A DNA stretch of 64,000 nt, taken from assembly GCF_013386765.1 (NCBI RefSeq), contig NZ_JACARE010000024.1:63294-127293 (forward strand), in the 5' to 3' direction. The stretch is from Pseudomonas yamanorum. Its GTDB lineage: Bacteria > Pseudomonadota > Gammaproteobacteria > Pseudomonadales > Pseudomonadaceae. Below are positions 1 to 8,221 of the stretch, in pieces (the first letter of the stretch is position 1; each line of letters starts with the position of its first letter). The position numbers and the translations under genes were made by a program. The notes beneath the pieces were generated by a model. That model saw only the letters and a list, made by a program, of their open reading frames with translations, was not told the DNA's origin and ran no database searches.

Positions 1-60
1 GGCCTACAGGCCGGCTTGAGTGGTAGAAGCAAAATCAAAATCTAAAGCGACCACGGTCCA

Positions 61-161
61 CTGTAGGAGCTGGCTTGCCGGCGATGGTCGTTAACGATGA
101 CGCTGGCGTCCTGAATGAACGCGGCGTTCTCAGGTTCTTCGCCGGCAAGCCGGCTCCTACA
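61..161. repeat. REP doublet (BIME), GTAGGAGC type
   Basis: Two inverted REP units face each other: ctgtaggagctggcttgccg on the left and its near complement ending ggctcctacag on the right. They are separated by a spacer containing ggtcgttaacgatgacgc and ggttcttcgccgg. Almost the same spacer recurs in the BIME at 57234-57339, but with different stem bases. No coding role is apparent. Confidence 0.9.
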
Positions 162-435
162 GAAAAGCAGCTTTTGCCTTTGCTTTTAACACTCAGGTCG
201 GCTTTCAGGCCGCCGTGCTCTTGCTTTTGATCTTGATCTGCGGGCCCCGTCAACCACGATGGCCTTCGTTCCGGCATGCCGAGCCTAAGCGAGGCACCGA
301 GTGGTGGGGCAAAGACCTTTTGGTTACTTTTGGCTGGGCCGGCATTCCGGGCGTTTGCCAAAAGTGACCCGCTGTAAGAGCGGAACCCTAAGCCGCCGTT
401 ACCGCAGGAATGGATATGTACACAGTCCAAAAAAA
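162..435. other. Gene-free stretch, probable dispersed intergenic element
   Basis: I see no convincing gene between the BIME and the cobQ stop. Open frames cross it on both strands, but one is a translated REP and the other encodes a peptide with motifs such as KVTRCKSGT and RRNGYVHSP. From memory, such peptides recur as spurious hypothetical proteins in fluorescent pseudomonads, so this is probably a repeated non-coding element. That recollection is untested here. The cobP/cobU genes expected after cobQ are not in this stretch and may lie to the left of the window. Confidence 0.45.
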
Positions 436-1887
436 TCAAACCCCACACAAATCAAGCAGCAACCCGGTATCCAAATGCTGCTCTACAAGGTCCGCCAACC
501 GCTCGATATCCCGCTCCCGCAACCCGTGATAATCCACCTCTTGCACATCCTCCAACCCAGCCCACCGCAACAACGCACTACACGCAGCCGGCGTCTCAAA
601 CACCCCATGCAGGTAGGTGCCGAAGATCTGCCCATCCTCACTCTGCGCCCCGTCACTGCGCCCATCGTCCAACTGCACCGCAGCCCGCAATAGACCTGCG
701 CCACTGGTTACGCCCGCGTGGATCTCATACCCACTCACCTCGGCATCCTCCAGCAACAACCGCCCCCGCACATTGCGCAATTGCTTCTCTTCTTCCAACG
801 TCGTACTGAACGCCAACAACCCCAAACCCAAACTGGAACCGCAGGGCCCTTCCAACCCAAGCGGGTCATGCACCTGCTCCCCGAGCATCTGCAACCCACC
901 ACAAATCCCCAACACCTTCCCGCCATAACGCAGGTGCCGCGCCAAAGCCGTATCCCACCCATTGGCCCGCAAATACGCCAAATCACTGCGCACACTTTTC
1001 GAGCCCGGCAAAATAATCAGATCCGCCGCAGGAATCGCCTGCCCCGGCCCGACAAACTGCAAATCCACCTGCGGATGCAACCGCAGCGGATCAAAATCCG
1101 TGTGATTACTGATGCGTGGCAACACCGGCACCACCACCTTGAGCACCTGCGCCGCCTTGTCGATCTGACGCTGGTCGATACCGTCCTCCGCCTCCAGGTG
1201 CAAATCCATCACATACGGCAACACCCCCACCACCGGTTTGCCGGTACGCGCTTCCAGCCAATCCAGCCCTGGCTGCAACAGGGCAATATCCCCGCGAAAC
1301 CGATTGATGATGAAGCCTTTGACCCGCGCCTGCTCGGTCGGCGACAACAATTCCAGCGTGCCCACCAGATGCGCAAATACCCCGCCACGATTGATGTCGG
1401 CAATCAGCAGCACCGGGCAGTCCACCGCTTCGGCAAAGCCCATGTTGGCAATGTCATTCGCCCGCAGGTTGATCTCGGCCGGCGAACCCGCGCCCTCGAC
1501 CATCACCACCGGATACGCCGCACTCAACCGCGCATGGGAGGCCAGCACTGCCTGCATCGCGATGGCTTTGTAGTCGTGGTAGGCCACGGCATTCATGGTG
1601 GTCACGGCACGCCCATGGATAATCACCTGGGAGCCCGTGTCGCTGTTGGGCTTGAGCAGCACCGGGTTCATGTCGGTGTGGGGCGCCAGGTTCGCCGCCT
1701 GGGCCTGCACCGCCTGGGCGCGGCCGATCTCGCCACCTTCGGCAGTCACGGCGCTGTTGAGGGCCATGTTCTGGGGTTTGAAGGGCACCACGGGGATGCC
1801 CTGGCGCACCAGCCAGCGGCAAAGTGCGGTCACCAGCGTGCTTTTGCCCGCGTCGGATGTGGTGCCCTGCACCATCAAGGTACTCAT
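436..1887 (-). CDS. cobQ: Cobyric acid synthase CobQ (glutamine-hydrolysing)
   Basis: This enzyme amidates carboxylates b, d, e and g of adenosylcobyrinic a,c-diamide to give cobyric acid, using ATP and glutamine. The N-terminal half is a dethiobiotin-synthetase-like ATPase, opening with the P-loop variant GTTSDAGKST near residue 8. The C-terminal half is a class I-like glutamine amidotransferase with GICGGLQML, whose cysteine is about residue 329, and a later YEIHAG histidine motif. The length of 483 residues is normal for CobQ. The start overlaps the cobC stop by 4 nt, so translation is coupled within the cobO-cobB-bluB-cobD-cobC-cobQ operon. Recognition is very secure. Confidence 0.97.
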   Translation of the reverse strand: MSTLMVQGTTSDAGKSTLVTALCRWLVRQGIPVVPFKPQNMALNSAVTAEGGEIGRAQAVQAQAANLAPHTDMNPVLLKPNSDTGSQVIIHGRAVTTMNAVAYHDYKAIAMQAVLASHARLSAAYPVVMVEGAGSPAEINLRANDIANMGFAEAVDCPVLLIADINRGGVFAHLVGTLELLSPTEQARVKGFIINRFRGDIALLQPGLDWLEARTGKPVVGVLPYVMDLHLEAEDGIDQRQIDKAAQVLKVVVPVLPRISNHTDFDPLRLHPQVDLQFVGPGQAIPAADLIILPGSKSVRSDLAYLRANGWDTALARHLRYGGKVLGICGGLQMLGEQVHDPLGLEGPCGSSLGLGLLAFSTTLEEEKQLRNVRGRLLLEDAEVSGYEIHAGVTSGAGLLRAAVQLDDGRSDGAQSEDGQIFGTYLHGVFETPAACSALLRWAGLEDVQEVDYHGLRERDIERLADLVEQHLDTGLLLDLCGV

Positions 1888-2873
1888 GTGGCGTCCTTGT
1901 AGGCGCTGAGCGCCTGTTCCAGTCGCAGCCAGTCGGCCTCGGTGTCCGGCAGGCCAAACCGCAAGCTGCTGTTGTCAACAAACAGGCGCAGCAGAATCCC
2001 GCGCTGGGCCATGAATTCATGCAACAGCTCAGCCCGGTCGGTGATCATCCACTGGAACAGCGCGCAGCCGCCCTGAGGCCGCAAGTCGTAGCGTTCGAGC
2101 ACATCAAACAGGCGCTGGCTGGCCGACTCGCAACGCAGCCGCTGTTGCGCATGGCCGGCGGTATCGCGCAGGCACACTTGCCCCAGCACCCGCGTCGGCC
2201 CGCTGACGGCCCACGGCCCCACCTGTTCGGCGAGCAGTTTGAGCAGCTTGCGCTCGGCCAATACAAACCCCAGCCGTACCCCGGCCAGACCAAAGAATTT
2301 GCCAAACGAGCGCAGCACGATCAGCCCGACTTGATGAGCCTGGCTCGCCAGACTCAACTGCGGAGTGATGTCCATGAAGGCTTCATCCACCACCAGCCAG
2401 CCACCGCGCTGGGCCAGGCGTGCGTGCCAGTCCAGCAAGCGTTGGGGCGCAAGGCTCAGGCCGGTGGGGTTGTTGGGGTTGACCACCACCAGCACGTCGA
2501 GGCTGTCGAGGAAGAAGTCGACTTCCTGCTCCAGCACTTCGCGCACGATATAGCCGGCACGACGCCAGGCTTCTGCGTGTTCGGCGTAGCAAGGCGACAA
2601 CACACCGACCTTGCCCGCCCGGCGCAGGCGCGGCAGTAACTGGATCGCGGCCTGGGAGCCAGCGACCGGCAGCACATGGGTCGCCCCATAATATTCGCAG
2701 GCGGCCTGTTCCAGGCCGTCATCGGTTTCCGGCAGGCGCGCCCAGGCCCGCAGCGGAATTTCCGGGATAGGGAACGGCCACGGCGCCAGGCCGCTGGACA
2801 GGTCCAGCCATTCGGCTTCTGGAATGCCGTACTGCATCGCCGCCTTGCGCAAGCGGCCACCGTGCTCAAGCAT
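1884..2873 (-). CDS. cobC: L-threonine-O-3-phosphate decarboxylase CobC
   Basis: This is a PLP-dependent fold-type I aminotransferase relative. It makes (R)-1-amino-2-propanol phosphate, the aminopropanol linker of cobalamin's nucleotide loop. The PLP-lysine motif SFGKFFGLAGVR places the Schiff-base lysine at about residue 192, preceded by VVNPNNPTG and VDEAFMD motifs typical of the family. The length of 329 residues is usual. It overlaps cobD (cbiB-type) by 8 nt upstream and cobQ by 4 nt downstream. Product and substrate follow from operon context and family, because sequence alone cannot fully separate it from histidinol-phosphate aminotransferases. Confidence 0.94.
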   Translation of the reverse strand: MLEHGGRLRKAAMQYGIPEAEWLDLSSGLAPWPFPIPEIPLRAWARLPETDDGLEQAACEYYGATHVLPVAGSQAAIQLLPRLRRAGKVGVLSPCYAEHAEAWRRAGYIVREVLEQEVDFFLDSLDVLVVVNPNNPTGLSLAPQRLLDWHARLAQRGGWLVVDEAFMDITPQLSLASQAHQVGLIVLRSFGKFFGLAGVRLGFVLAERKLLKLLAEQVGPWAVSGPTRVLGQVCLRDTAGHAQQRLRCESASQRLFDVLERYDLRPQGGCALFQWMITDRAELLHEFMAQRGILLRLFVDNSSLRFGLPDTEADWLRLEQALSAYKDAT

Positions 2874-3774
2874 AAAACTCAGCCCCCACGCACAGGATCA
2901 ACAACCATAGCCACACGCCGCGCTGCACCAGTTGCCAGCCACGCTCGATGGAGTCTGCGTCCGCGGGCGGGCCTTCACCCAGTTGCGGGCGCTGGTGCAG
3001 TTCGCCGTGATAGATCGCCGCGCCGCCCAGTTCAACGCCGAGGGCGCCGGCACCGGCCGCCATCACCGGACCAGCGTTAGGGCTGTCCCAGGTCGGGCCC
3101 TGGGTGCGCCAGCATGTGAGGGCCAGGCGGGTTTTACCCAGCAGCGCGTAGGTCAACGCCACCAAGCGTGCAGGAATGTAGTTGAGTACGTCGTCGATCT
3201 TTGCCGCAGCCCAGCCGAAACGTTCAAAGCGTTCATTGCGATAGCCCCACATGGCGTCCAGGGTGTTGCTCAGACGATAGAGCACCACGCCCGGCACGCC
3301 TGCGACCACAAACCAGAACAAGGCGGCAAATACCGCATCGCTGCCGTTCTCCAGCACCGATTCGGTGGCCGCGCGGGCGACTTCGGTGCGGTCCAGTTCG
3401 CTGGTCTGGCGGCTGACCAGGTAGCTGACACGCTTGCGCGCCTCGTCCAGGTCATCGCTGCGCAGGGCTTGCGCTACCGGCAGCACGTGCTCGCCGAGGC
3501 TGCGCATGCCGAGGGCGCAATACAGCGCGAGGATTTCCAGTACCCAGCCGATGTAAGGCGCCCACGACAGGGCCGTGGCCAGCAGGGTCAGCGGCACCAC
3601 CGCGATCACCCACGCGGTGACACCATGGCTGCGCCAGCCACGACCGCCGGAATTAAAACGCTGCTCGATGCGCCCGGCAAAATTGCCGAACGCCACCAGC
3701 GGATGCCAGCGCCTGGGCTCGCCCAGCAGCGCATCCAGCGCCACCGCAGCGACACTCAGCAAGGCCACACTCAT
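2866..3774 (-). CDS. cobD: Adenosylcobinamide-phosphate synthase CobD/CbiB
   Basis: This integral membrane protein attaches the aminopropanol (phosphate) arm to adenosylcobyric acid. It has several hydrophobic segments, including one at VTAWVIAVVPLTLLA, and family signatures such as RRWHPLVAFG near the N-terminus. I chose the ATG at 3774 (MSVALLS) because it forms an ATGA overlap with the bluB stop. An in-frame ATG five codons upstream, at 3789, would lie inside bluB. This gives 302 residues. In this naming scheme cobD equals enteric cbiB, and must not be confused with enteric cobD, the decarboxylase. Confidence 0.95.
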   Translation of the reverse strand: MSVALLSVAAVALDALLGEPRRWHPLVAFGNFAGRIEQRFNSGGRGWRSHGVTAWVIAVVPLTLLATALSWAPYIGWVLEILALYCALGMRSLGEHVLPVAQALRSDDLDEARKRVSYLVSRQTSELDRTEVARAATESVLENGSDAVFAALFWFVVAGVPGVVLYRLSNTLDAMWGYRNERFERFGWAAAKIDDVLNYIPARLVALTYALLGKTRLALTCWRTQGPTWDSPNAGPVMAAGAGALGVELGGAAIYHGELHQRPQLGEGPPADADSIERGWQLVQRGVWLWLLILCVGAEFYA

Positions 3775-4421
3775 TGACTCACTCCCCAAACATTCTCATA
3801 CAACATGTCACTCAGTGGCCGTGGTTCGGTCCAGCCTTCGAGCTGCAACATCGGTGCCGGGTAGAACTCGGTCACCGGGCCCAGGCACAAGACCGCCAAC
3901 GGTTTTGCGCCGGGTGGCAGGCCCAGCAGGTCGGCCAGGGCCTGAGGCTCGAACAGCGAGACCCAGCCCATGCCCAGGCCTTCGACGCGGGCCGCCAGCC
4001 ATAGATTCTGGATCGCACAGGACAACGACGCCATGTCCATTTCCGGCAAGGTGCGTCGCCCGAAGATATGCCGCTCGCGGTCGTCCATCAGGGCGGCCAC
4101 CAGCACTTCGGCGCAGTCGTTGATGCCTTCGACCTTGAGCTTCATGAACTGGTCGGAGCGCTCGCCGAGGGCTTCAGCGGTGCGTACGCGTTCTTCTTCC
4201 ACCAGTTGCTGGATCTGCCCGCGCAAAGTGCGGTCGCTGATGCGGATAAACCGCCAGGGCTGCATCAAGCCGACGCTCGGCGCCTGGTGCGCGGCTTGCA
4301 GCAGGCGATGGAGCAATTGCGGCGTGACGCTGCCGCCGCTGAAGTGACGCATGTCGCGGCGTTCGGCGATGGCGCGGTAGACGGCTTCGCGGTCGGCCTG
4401 GGGAAAGGCGTTGTCAGTCAT
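3771..4421 (-). CDS. bluB: 5,6-dimethylbenzimidazole synthase BluB
   Basis: BluB is a flavin-destructase of the nitroreductase fold that converts reduced FMN and oxygen into 5,6-dimethylbenzimidazole, the lower ligand of cobalamin. Visible family features are ERRDMRHFSGG near residue 20, QAPSVGLMQPWRFI near residue 50, and a GLGMGWVSLFEP segment near the C-terminal third. The length is 216 residues. Its ATG overlaps the cobB TGA (ATGA at 4418-4421), so coupling is retained even though a REP lies immediately upstream inside cobB. Its presence implies aerobic, self-sufficient lower-ligand synthesis. Confidence 0.95.
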   Translation of the reverse strand: MTDNAFPQADREAVYRAIAERRDMRHFSGGSVTPQLLHRLLQAAHQAPSVGLMQPWRFIRISDRTLRGQIQQLVEEERVRTAEALGERSDQFMKLKVEGINDCAEVLVAALMDDRERHIFGRRTLPEMDMASLSCAIQNLWLAARVEGLGMGWVSLFEPQALADLLGLPPGAKPLAVLCLGPVTEFYPAPMLQLEGWTEPRPLSDMLYENVWGVSQ

Positions 4422-4504
4422 GGCCTCATCGCGGGCAAGCCCGCTCCCACAGTGGATTGCGTTTCAACTCGGTCAAGTGTGGGAGCTGGCTTGCCTGCGA
4501 TGGC
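4418..4504. repeat. REP doublet translated as the C-terminus of CobB
   Basis: The plus strand reads gcgggcaagcccgctcccac, then a spacer, then gtgggagctggcttgcctgc. This is a standard inverted REP pair. On the minus strand it is in frame with cobB and encodes about the last 28 residues, containing IAGKPAPT and VGAGLPAM. The same peptides appear when the intergenic REPs at 61-161 are translated. Confidence 0.9.
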
Positions 4505-5809
4505 GGCCTGAGGGTCCGGCGCAAACAAGGCAGCCACCGCCACCGGGTTGGACGGGAAATAAAAGTGCACGTAGGACGCCGTCATCCGGCCCTGACGGTA
4601 AACCGCCTCGGCGCCGCGCCCGCCATTCGGGCTCAGGCCCCGGGCAATCGGCTGCCACTCGGTAGTGGTCAGCGAGTGATGGTACGTGTGGCCGCGCAAC
4701 AGGCCTTCAGGCAGTTCGACGTTTTGCAGCGCCAATGCCGCCAGACGCTTTTGCATCACGGCATCCCCCTGGAGCAGGCCGACCAGTTCAGCACGGGTAC
4801 CGTCGACATCGGTGAGCGAGTCCAGCAGATAGAGCATACCGCCGCATTCGGCCAGCAGTGGCTTGCCGGCAGCGTGGTGGGCGCGGATGGCGTCCAGCAT
4901 CGCGGTATTTTCCGACAGCGCCTGGTGATGCAGTTCCGGGTAGCCGCCGGGCAGGTAGAGGCTGTCAGCTTCAGGCAACGCGCTGTCGCGAATCGGCGAG
5001 AAGAATCGCAGCTCGGCACCCATCGCCCGCAGCAGGTCGAGGCTGGCGCCGTAGGTAAAGGCAAAGGCTTCGTCGCGGGCCACGGCAATGCGCACGCCGG
5101 CCAACAACGGCTGGGCCTCGATCACCTCGGGCGCGGCGAACTCCACCGGCGGTGGCAGCGCTACCTCGCAGCTGCTGCCCAGGGCCTGGGCGGCTGCGTC
5201 AAGGCGCAGGTCGAGGTCATTCAGTTCGCTGGCTTGCACCAGGCCAAGGTGCCGGCTGGGCAACTCGATGCCGGTTTCCCGGGACAGTGCGCCATACCAG
5301 CGCAGGCCTTCGGTGAGGCTGCCTTCAAGTAATTGCGCGTGGCGCAGGGTGCCGACGCGGTTGGCCAGCACGCCGGCAAACGGCAGGTCCGGCTGGTAGC
5401 GCGCCAGGCCCAGCGCCAGGGCGCCGAAAGTCTGGGCCATGGCGGTACCGTCGATCACGGCCAGTACCGGCACGCCAAAATGGCGCGCCAGGTCGGCGCT
5501 GGACGGGGTGCCGTCGAACAGGCCCATCACGCCTTCGATCAGGATCAGGTCCGCTTCCCCCGCCGCTTCCCACAGCAACCGGCGACTTTCCTGCTCGCCC
5601 ACCATCCACATGTCCAATTGATAGACCGGCGCACCACTGGCGCGCTCGTGGATCATCGGGTCGAGAAAGTCCGGGCCGCATTTGAACACCCGCACCTTGC
5701 GCCCCAGGTTGCGGTGCAAACGGGCGAGCGCGGCGGTGACGGTGGTTTTGCCCTGGCCGGATGCCGGTGCGGCGATCAGAACAGCAGGACAGTGACGGGG
5801 CTGATTCAA
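4418..5809 (-). CDS. cobB: Cobyrinate a,c-diamide synthase CobB
   Basis: CobB amidates hydrogenobyrinic or cobyrinic acid at carboxylates a and c, with ATP and glutamine. The N-terminus carries a P-loop, APASGQGKTTVTAAL (about residues 14-28), and CGPDFLDPMIHERASG follows. The C-terminal amidotransferase domain has PLLAECGGMLYLLDS with the nucleophilic cysteine and a GHTYHHS histidine motif. The recognisable protein ends near VAALFAPDPQA. The last 28 or so residues are REP-encoded and so are probably a non-homologous tail. It overlaps cobO by 4 nt upstream and bluB by 4 nt downstream. Confidence 0.96.
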   Translation of the reverse strand: MNQPRHCPAVLIAAPASGQGKTTVTAALARLHRNLGRKVRVFKCGPDFLDPMIHERASGAPVYQLDMWMVGEQESRRLLWEAAGEADLILIEGVMGLFDGTPSSADLARHFGVPVLAVIDGTAMAQTFGALALGLARYQPDLPFAGVLANRVGTLRHAQLLEGSLTEGLRWYGALSRETGIELPSRHLGLVQASELNDLDLRLDAAAQALGSSCEVALPPPVEFAAPEVIEAQPLLAGVRIAVARDEAFAFTYGASLDLLRAMGAELRFFSPIRDSALPEADSLYLPGGYPELHHQALSENTAMLDAIRAHHAAGKPLLAECGGMLYLLDSLTDVDGTRAELVGLLQGDAVMQKRLAALALQNVELPEGLLRGHTYHHSLTTTEWQPIARGLSPNGGRGAEAVYRQGRMTASYVHFYFPSNPVAVAALFAPDPQAAIAGKPAPTLDRVETQSTVGAGLPAMRP

Positions 5810-6417
5810 AGTTCGATGCCTTTCTGTGCCTTGATACCGGCCTGGAAGGCGTGCTTGAGCATGCCCATTTCCGTCACGGTGTCGGCCATTTCAATCAATT
5901 CGGGTTTGGCACCCCGGCCGGTCACCAGCACGTGTTGCATGGCCGGGCGGGCCTGCAGGTCGCTGAGCACCTGGTCCAGGTCGAGGTAGCCGTGCTTGAG
6001 GGCGATGTTCAGCTCATCCAGCACCACCAGGCCGATGGCCGGGTTTTGCAGCATTTCACGGGAGACCGCCCAGGCGGCTTCGGCAGCCACGATGTCGCGG
6101 GCACGGTCCTGGGTTTCCCAGGTGAAACCTTCGCCCATCACGTGGAAGCGCACCTGCTCGGGGAAACGGCGGAAGAACAGTTCTTCGCCGGTGCTGTTGC
6201 GGCCCTTGATGAACTGCACCACGCCGCACTGCATACCGTGGCCCATGGCCCGGGCCAGCATGCCAAAGGCTGAGCTGCTCTTGCCTTTGCCATTGCCGGT
6301 GAGCACCAGCAGCAACCCGCACTCGTTCGGTGAATTGGCAATGCGCTCGTCAATCACGGCTTTTTTGCGCAGCATGCGCGCCAGGTGGCGTTCGTCACGA
6401 TCGGGGGATTCAGTCAT
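5806..6417 (-). CDS. cobO: Corrinoid adenosyltransferase CobO
   Basis: CobO transfers the 5'-deoxyadenosyl group from ATP to the reduced cobalt of cobyrinic a,c-diamide and related corrinoids. The P-loop VLTGNGKGKSSSAFG lies near residue 37, followed by VVQFIKG and the VVLDELNIALK Walker-B-like segment. I chose the ATG at 6417 (MTESPDRDER) because it gives the family's usual 203 residues and has GGAGAG just upstream. The longer frame back to 6546 would run into the riboswitch. It is the first gene of the operon and the one directly downstream of the cobalamin riboswitch. Confidence 0.96.
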   Translation of the reverse strand: MTESPDRDERHLARMLRKKAVIDERIANSPNECGLLLVLTGNGKGKSSSAFGMLARAMGHGMQCGVVQFIKGRNSTGEELFFRRFPEQVRFHVMGEGFTWETQDRARDIVAAEAAWAVSREMLQNPAIGLVVLDELNIALKHGYLDLDQVLSDLQARPAMQHVLVTGRGAKPELIEMADTVTEMGMLKHAFQAGIKAQKGIEL

Positions 6418-6504
6418 GGCAGCTCTCCGTTGGGGCTGGACAAAAACGGCGGGCAGGAAAAAGGTACAGATAGACAGCCAAGCATCGCCCACCGTGATGC
6501 TGTT

Positions 6505-6722
6505 GGATGGATCAGGCCGGTCTCCGGGCTCATGAGTGACATGCAATGCCGAGGGTGCGCCTTCCCATATCGCGGGCGATACAGTGGCTTAAGGCACCGT
6601 CTTGACTCATTTACCGTTGCGGGGGCAGCGCCGGGATCGTGGCTGCACTGTAGAAAAGTACGCTCACTCACCGGCTTCCCTGTTTCACTCAGTCGACGCG
6701 TACGCCACAGAGCACCTGAAAC
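6505..6722 (-). promoter_or_regulatory. Cobalamin riboswitch upstream of cobO
   Basis: Read on the minus strand, the conserved elements come in order: TCAGGTGC near 6711-6720, GGGAAGCCGGTGAG at about 6667-6680, CCCGCAACGGTAA at about 6612-6624, AAGCCACTGT near 6581-6590, GGGAAGGC near 6557-6565, and the B12 box AGCCCGGAGACCGGCCTGAT near 6511-6530. Together these define the adenosylcobalamin-binding fold. It ends about 90 nt before the cobO start, so it probably represses the whole cob operon when cobalamin is plentiful. Outer boundaries are approximate. Confidence 0.96.
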
Positions 6723-6833
6723 AAGCCGCGAAGGTTAGTGGGTTGGGGGTGGAGCGTCAATTAAAGCCGGACACGCGCGTGAACCATCGGACCGCCCTGC
6801 ACCTCTACCCCTACAGGTATCAAGGAGAAAACC

Positions 6834-8147
6834 ATGCACAAGACCCGACTTGCCCTACTGATCATGCTCGCCGGCACCCTCGCCGCCTGTGGTGAAAGCT
6901 CTACCCTGCAAGTGTCCGACGGCACCGGACCGTCGCCCAAGCTGCCGGAACCGAATAAAACCCTGATTCCCACGGTGAATATCGCACCGGCGATCGGCTG
7001 GCCGGAAGGCACCAAGCCGACCCCGGCGGCGGGCACCCAGGTGGCAGCGTTTGCCGAAGGCCTGGATCACCCGCGCTGGCTGTATGTGCTGCCCAATGGC
7101 GACGTGCTGGTGGCGGAAACCAACGCGCCGCCCAAGCCGGACGACTCGAAGGGCATTCGTGGTTGGGTGATGGAAAAAGTCATGGGCCGTGCCGGCGCTG
7201 GCGTGCCCAGCCCGAATCGCATAACCCTGCTGCGAGACGCTGATCACGATGGCGTCGCCGAGACCCGCACGGTGTTCCTGGAGAACCTGAATTCGCCCTT
7301 CGGCATGACGCTGGTGGGCAACGACTTGTATGTCGCCGATTCGGACAAACTGCTGCGGTTCCCTTATCAGCCGGGCGAAACCTCGATCAAGGAAGCCGGC
7401 ACCACCGTGACCGACTTGCCGGGCGGCAGCATTAACCATCACTGGACCAAAAACGTGGTGGCCAGCAAGGATGGCAGCAAGTTGTACGTGAGCGTGGGCT
7501 CCAACAGCAACGTCGGGGAAAACGGCCTGGAAGCCGAGCAAGGCCGGGCCGCGATCTGGGAAGTGGACCGCGCCACCGGCGAGCATCGCATCTTCGCCTC
7601 CGGGCTGCGCAACCCCAATGGCATGGCTTGGGAACCGCAAAGCGGCAAGCTGTGGACGGCCGTCAACGAGCGCGATGAGATCGGCAGTGATCTGGTGCCG
7701 GACTACATCACCTCGGTCAAGGACGGAGCTTTCTATGGCTGGCCATTCAGCTACTACGGACAGCACGTGGATGTGCGGGTGACACCGCAGAACCTGGATC
7801 TGGTGGCCAAGGCCATTGCACCGGACTATGCGGTAGGGCCGCACACGGCGTCCCTCGGGCTGACCTTTGCCGACGGCAGCAAGTTGCCAGCGCAGTTCAG
7901 CAACGGCGCGTTTATCGGCCAGCATGGCTCGTGGAACCGCAAGCCCCACAGTGGCTACAAGGTGATCTTCGTACCGTTTGAGGCAGGCAAGCCAAAAGGC
8001 CAGCCGGTGGATGTGCTGACCGGGTTCCTCGACAGCGATGAGAAAGCCATGGGCCGCCCGGTCGGCGTGGTGATCGACAAGCAGGGGGATTTGCTGGTGG
8101 CGGATGATGTGGGGAACAAGGTGTGGCGGGTGTCGGCGGCGAAATAG
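6834..8147 (+). CDS. PQQ-type sorbosone/glucose dehydrogenase-like lipoprotein
   Basis: This is a predicted beta-propeller oxidoreductase of the glucose/sorbosone dehydrogenase (GSDH) family. The N-terminus has a lipoprotein signal (IMLAGTLAACG), so it is probably anchored in the envelope facing the periplasm. Family motifs include GLDHPRWLYVLPNGDVLVAE, VSVGSNSNVGENG, FASGLRNPNGMAW and a C-terminal GRPVGVVIDKQGDLLVADD. The length is 437 residues, with a strong AAGGAG ribosome-binding site. It is divergent from the cob operon and ends before a palindromic terminator. Substrate and use of PQQ are inferred from family only; many members are uncharacterised. Confidence 0.85.
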   Translation: MHKTRLALLIMLAGTLAACGESSTLQVSDGTGPSPKLPEPNKTLIPTVNIAPAIGWPEGTKPTPAAGTQVAAFAEGLDHPRWLYVLPNGDVLVAETNAPPKPDDSKGIRGWVMEKVMGRAGAGVPSPNRITLLRDADHDGVAETRTVFLENLNSPFGMTLVGNDLYVADSDKLLRFPYQPGETSIKEAGTTVTDLPGGSINHHWTKNVVASKDGSKLYVSVGSNSNVGENGLEAEQGRAAIWEVDRATGEHRIFASGLRNPNGMAWEPQSGKLWTAVNERDEIGSDLVPDYITSVKDGAFYGWPFSYYGQHVDVRVTPQNLDLVAKAIAPDYAVGPHTASLGLTFADGSKLPAQFSNGAFIGQHGSWNRKPHSGYKVIFVPFEAGKPKGQPVDVLTGFLDSDEKAMGRPVGVVIDKQGDLLVADDVGNKVWRVSAAK

Positions 8148-8171
8148 CCGATTCAACTCACCACACAAAAC

Positions 8172-8205
8172 AATGTGGGAGCTGGGCTTGCCCAGCTCCC
8201 ACATT
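8172..8205. terminator. Bidirectional terminator formed by a perfect REP palindrome
   Basis: AATGTGGGAGCTGGGC is followed by TT and its exact complement, giving a 16-bp perfect stem between the convergent genes ending at 8147 and 8222. Short A and T runs flank it. The sequence is a REP half-unit folded on itself. Confidence 0.75.
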
Positions 8206-8221
8206 TTGATTAGCGTTTTTC

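Noticed and set aside
35..448. 137-codon minus-strand frame at the left edge
   Set aside because: Its protein is largely translated REP (VGAGLPAK, IAGKPAPT) and the dispersed element. No ribosome-binding site is seen.
718..1902. Long plus-strand open frame opposite cobQ
   Set aside because: It is an antisense shadow of cobQ in GC-rich codons. Its translation is rich in His, Gln and Arg with no family motif, while cobQ is complete on the other strand.
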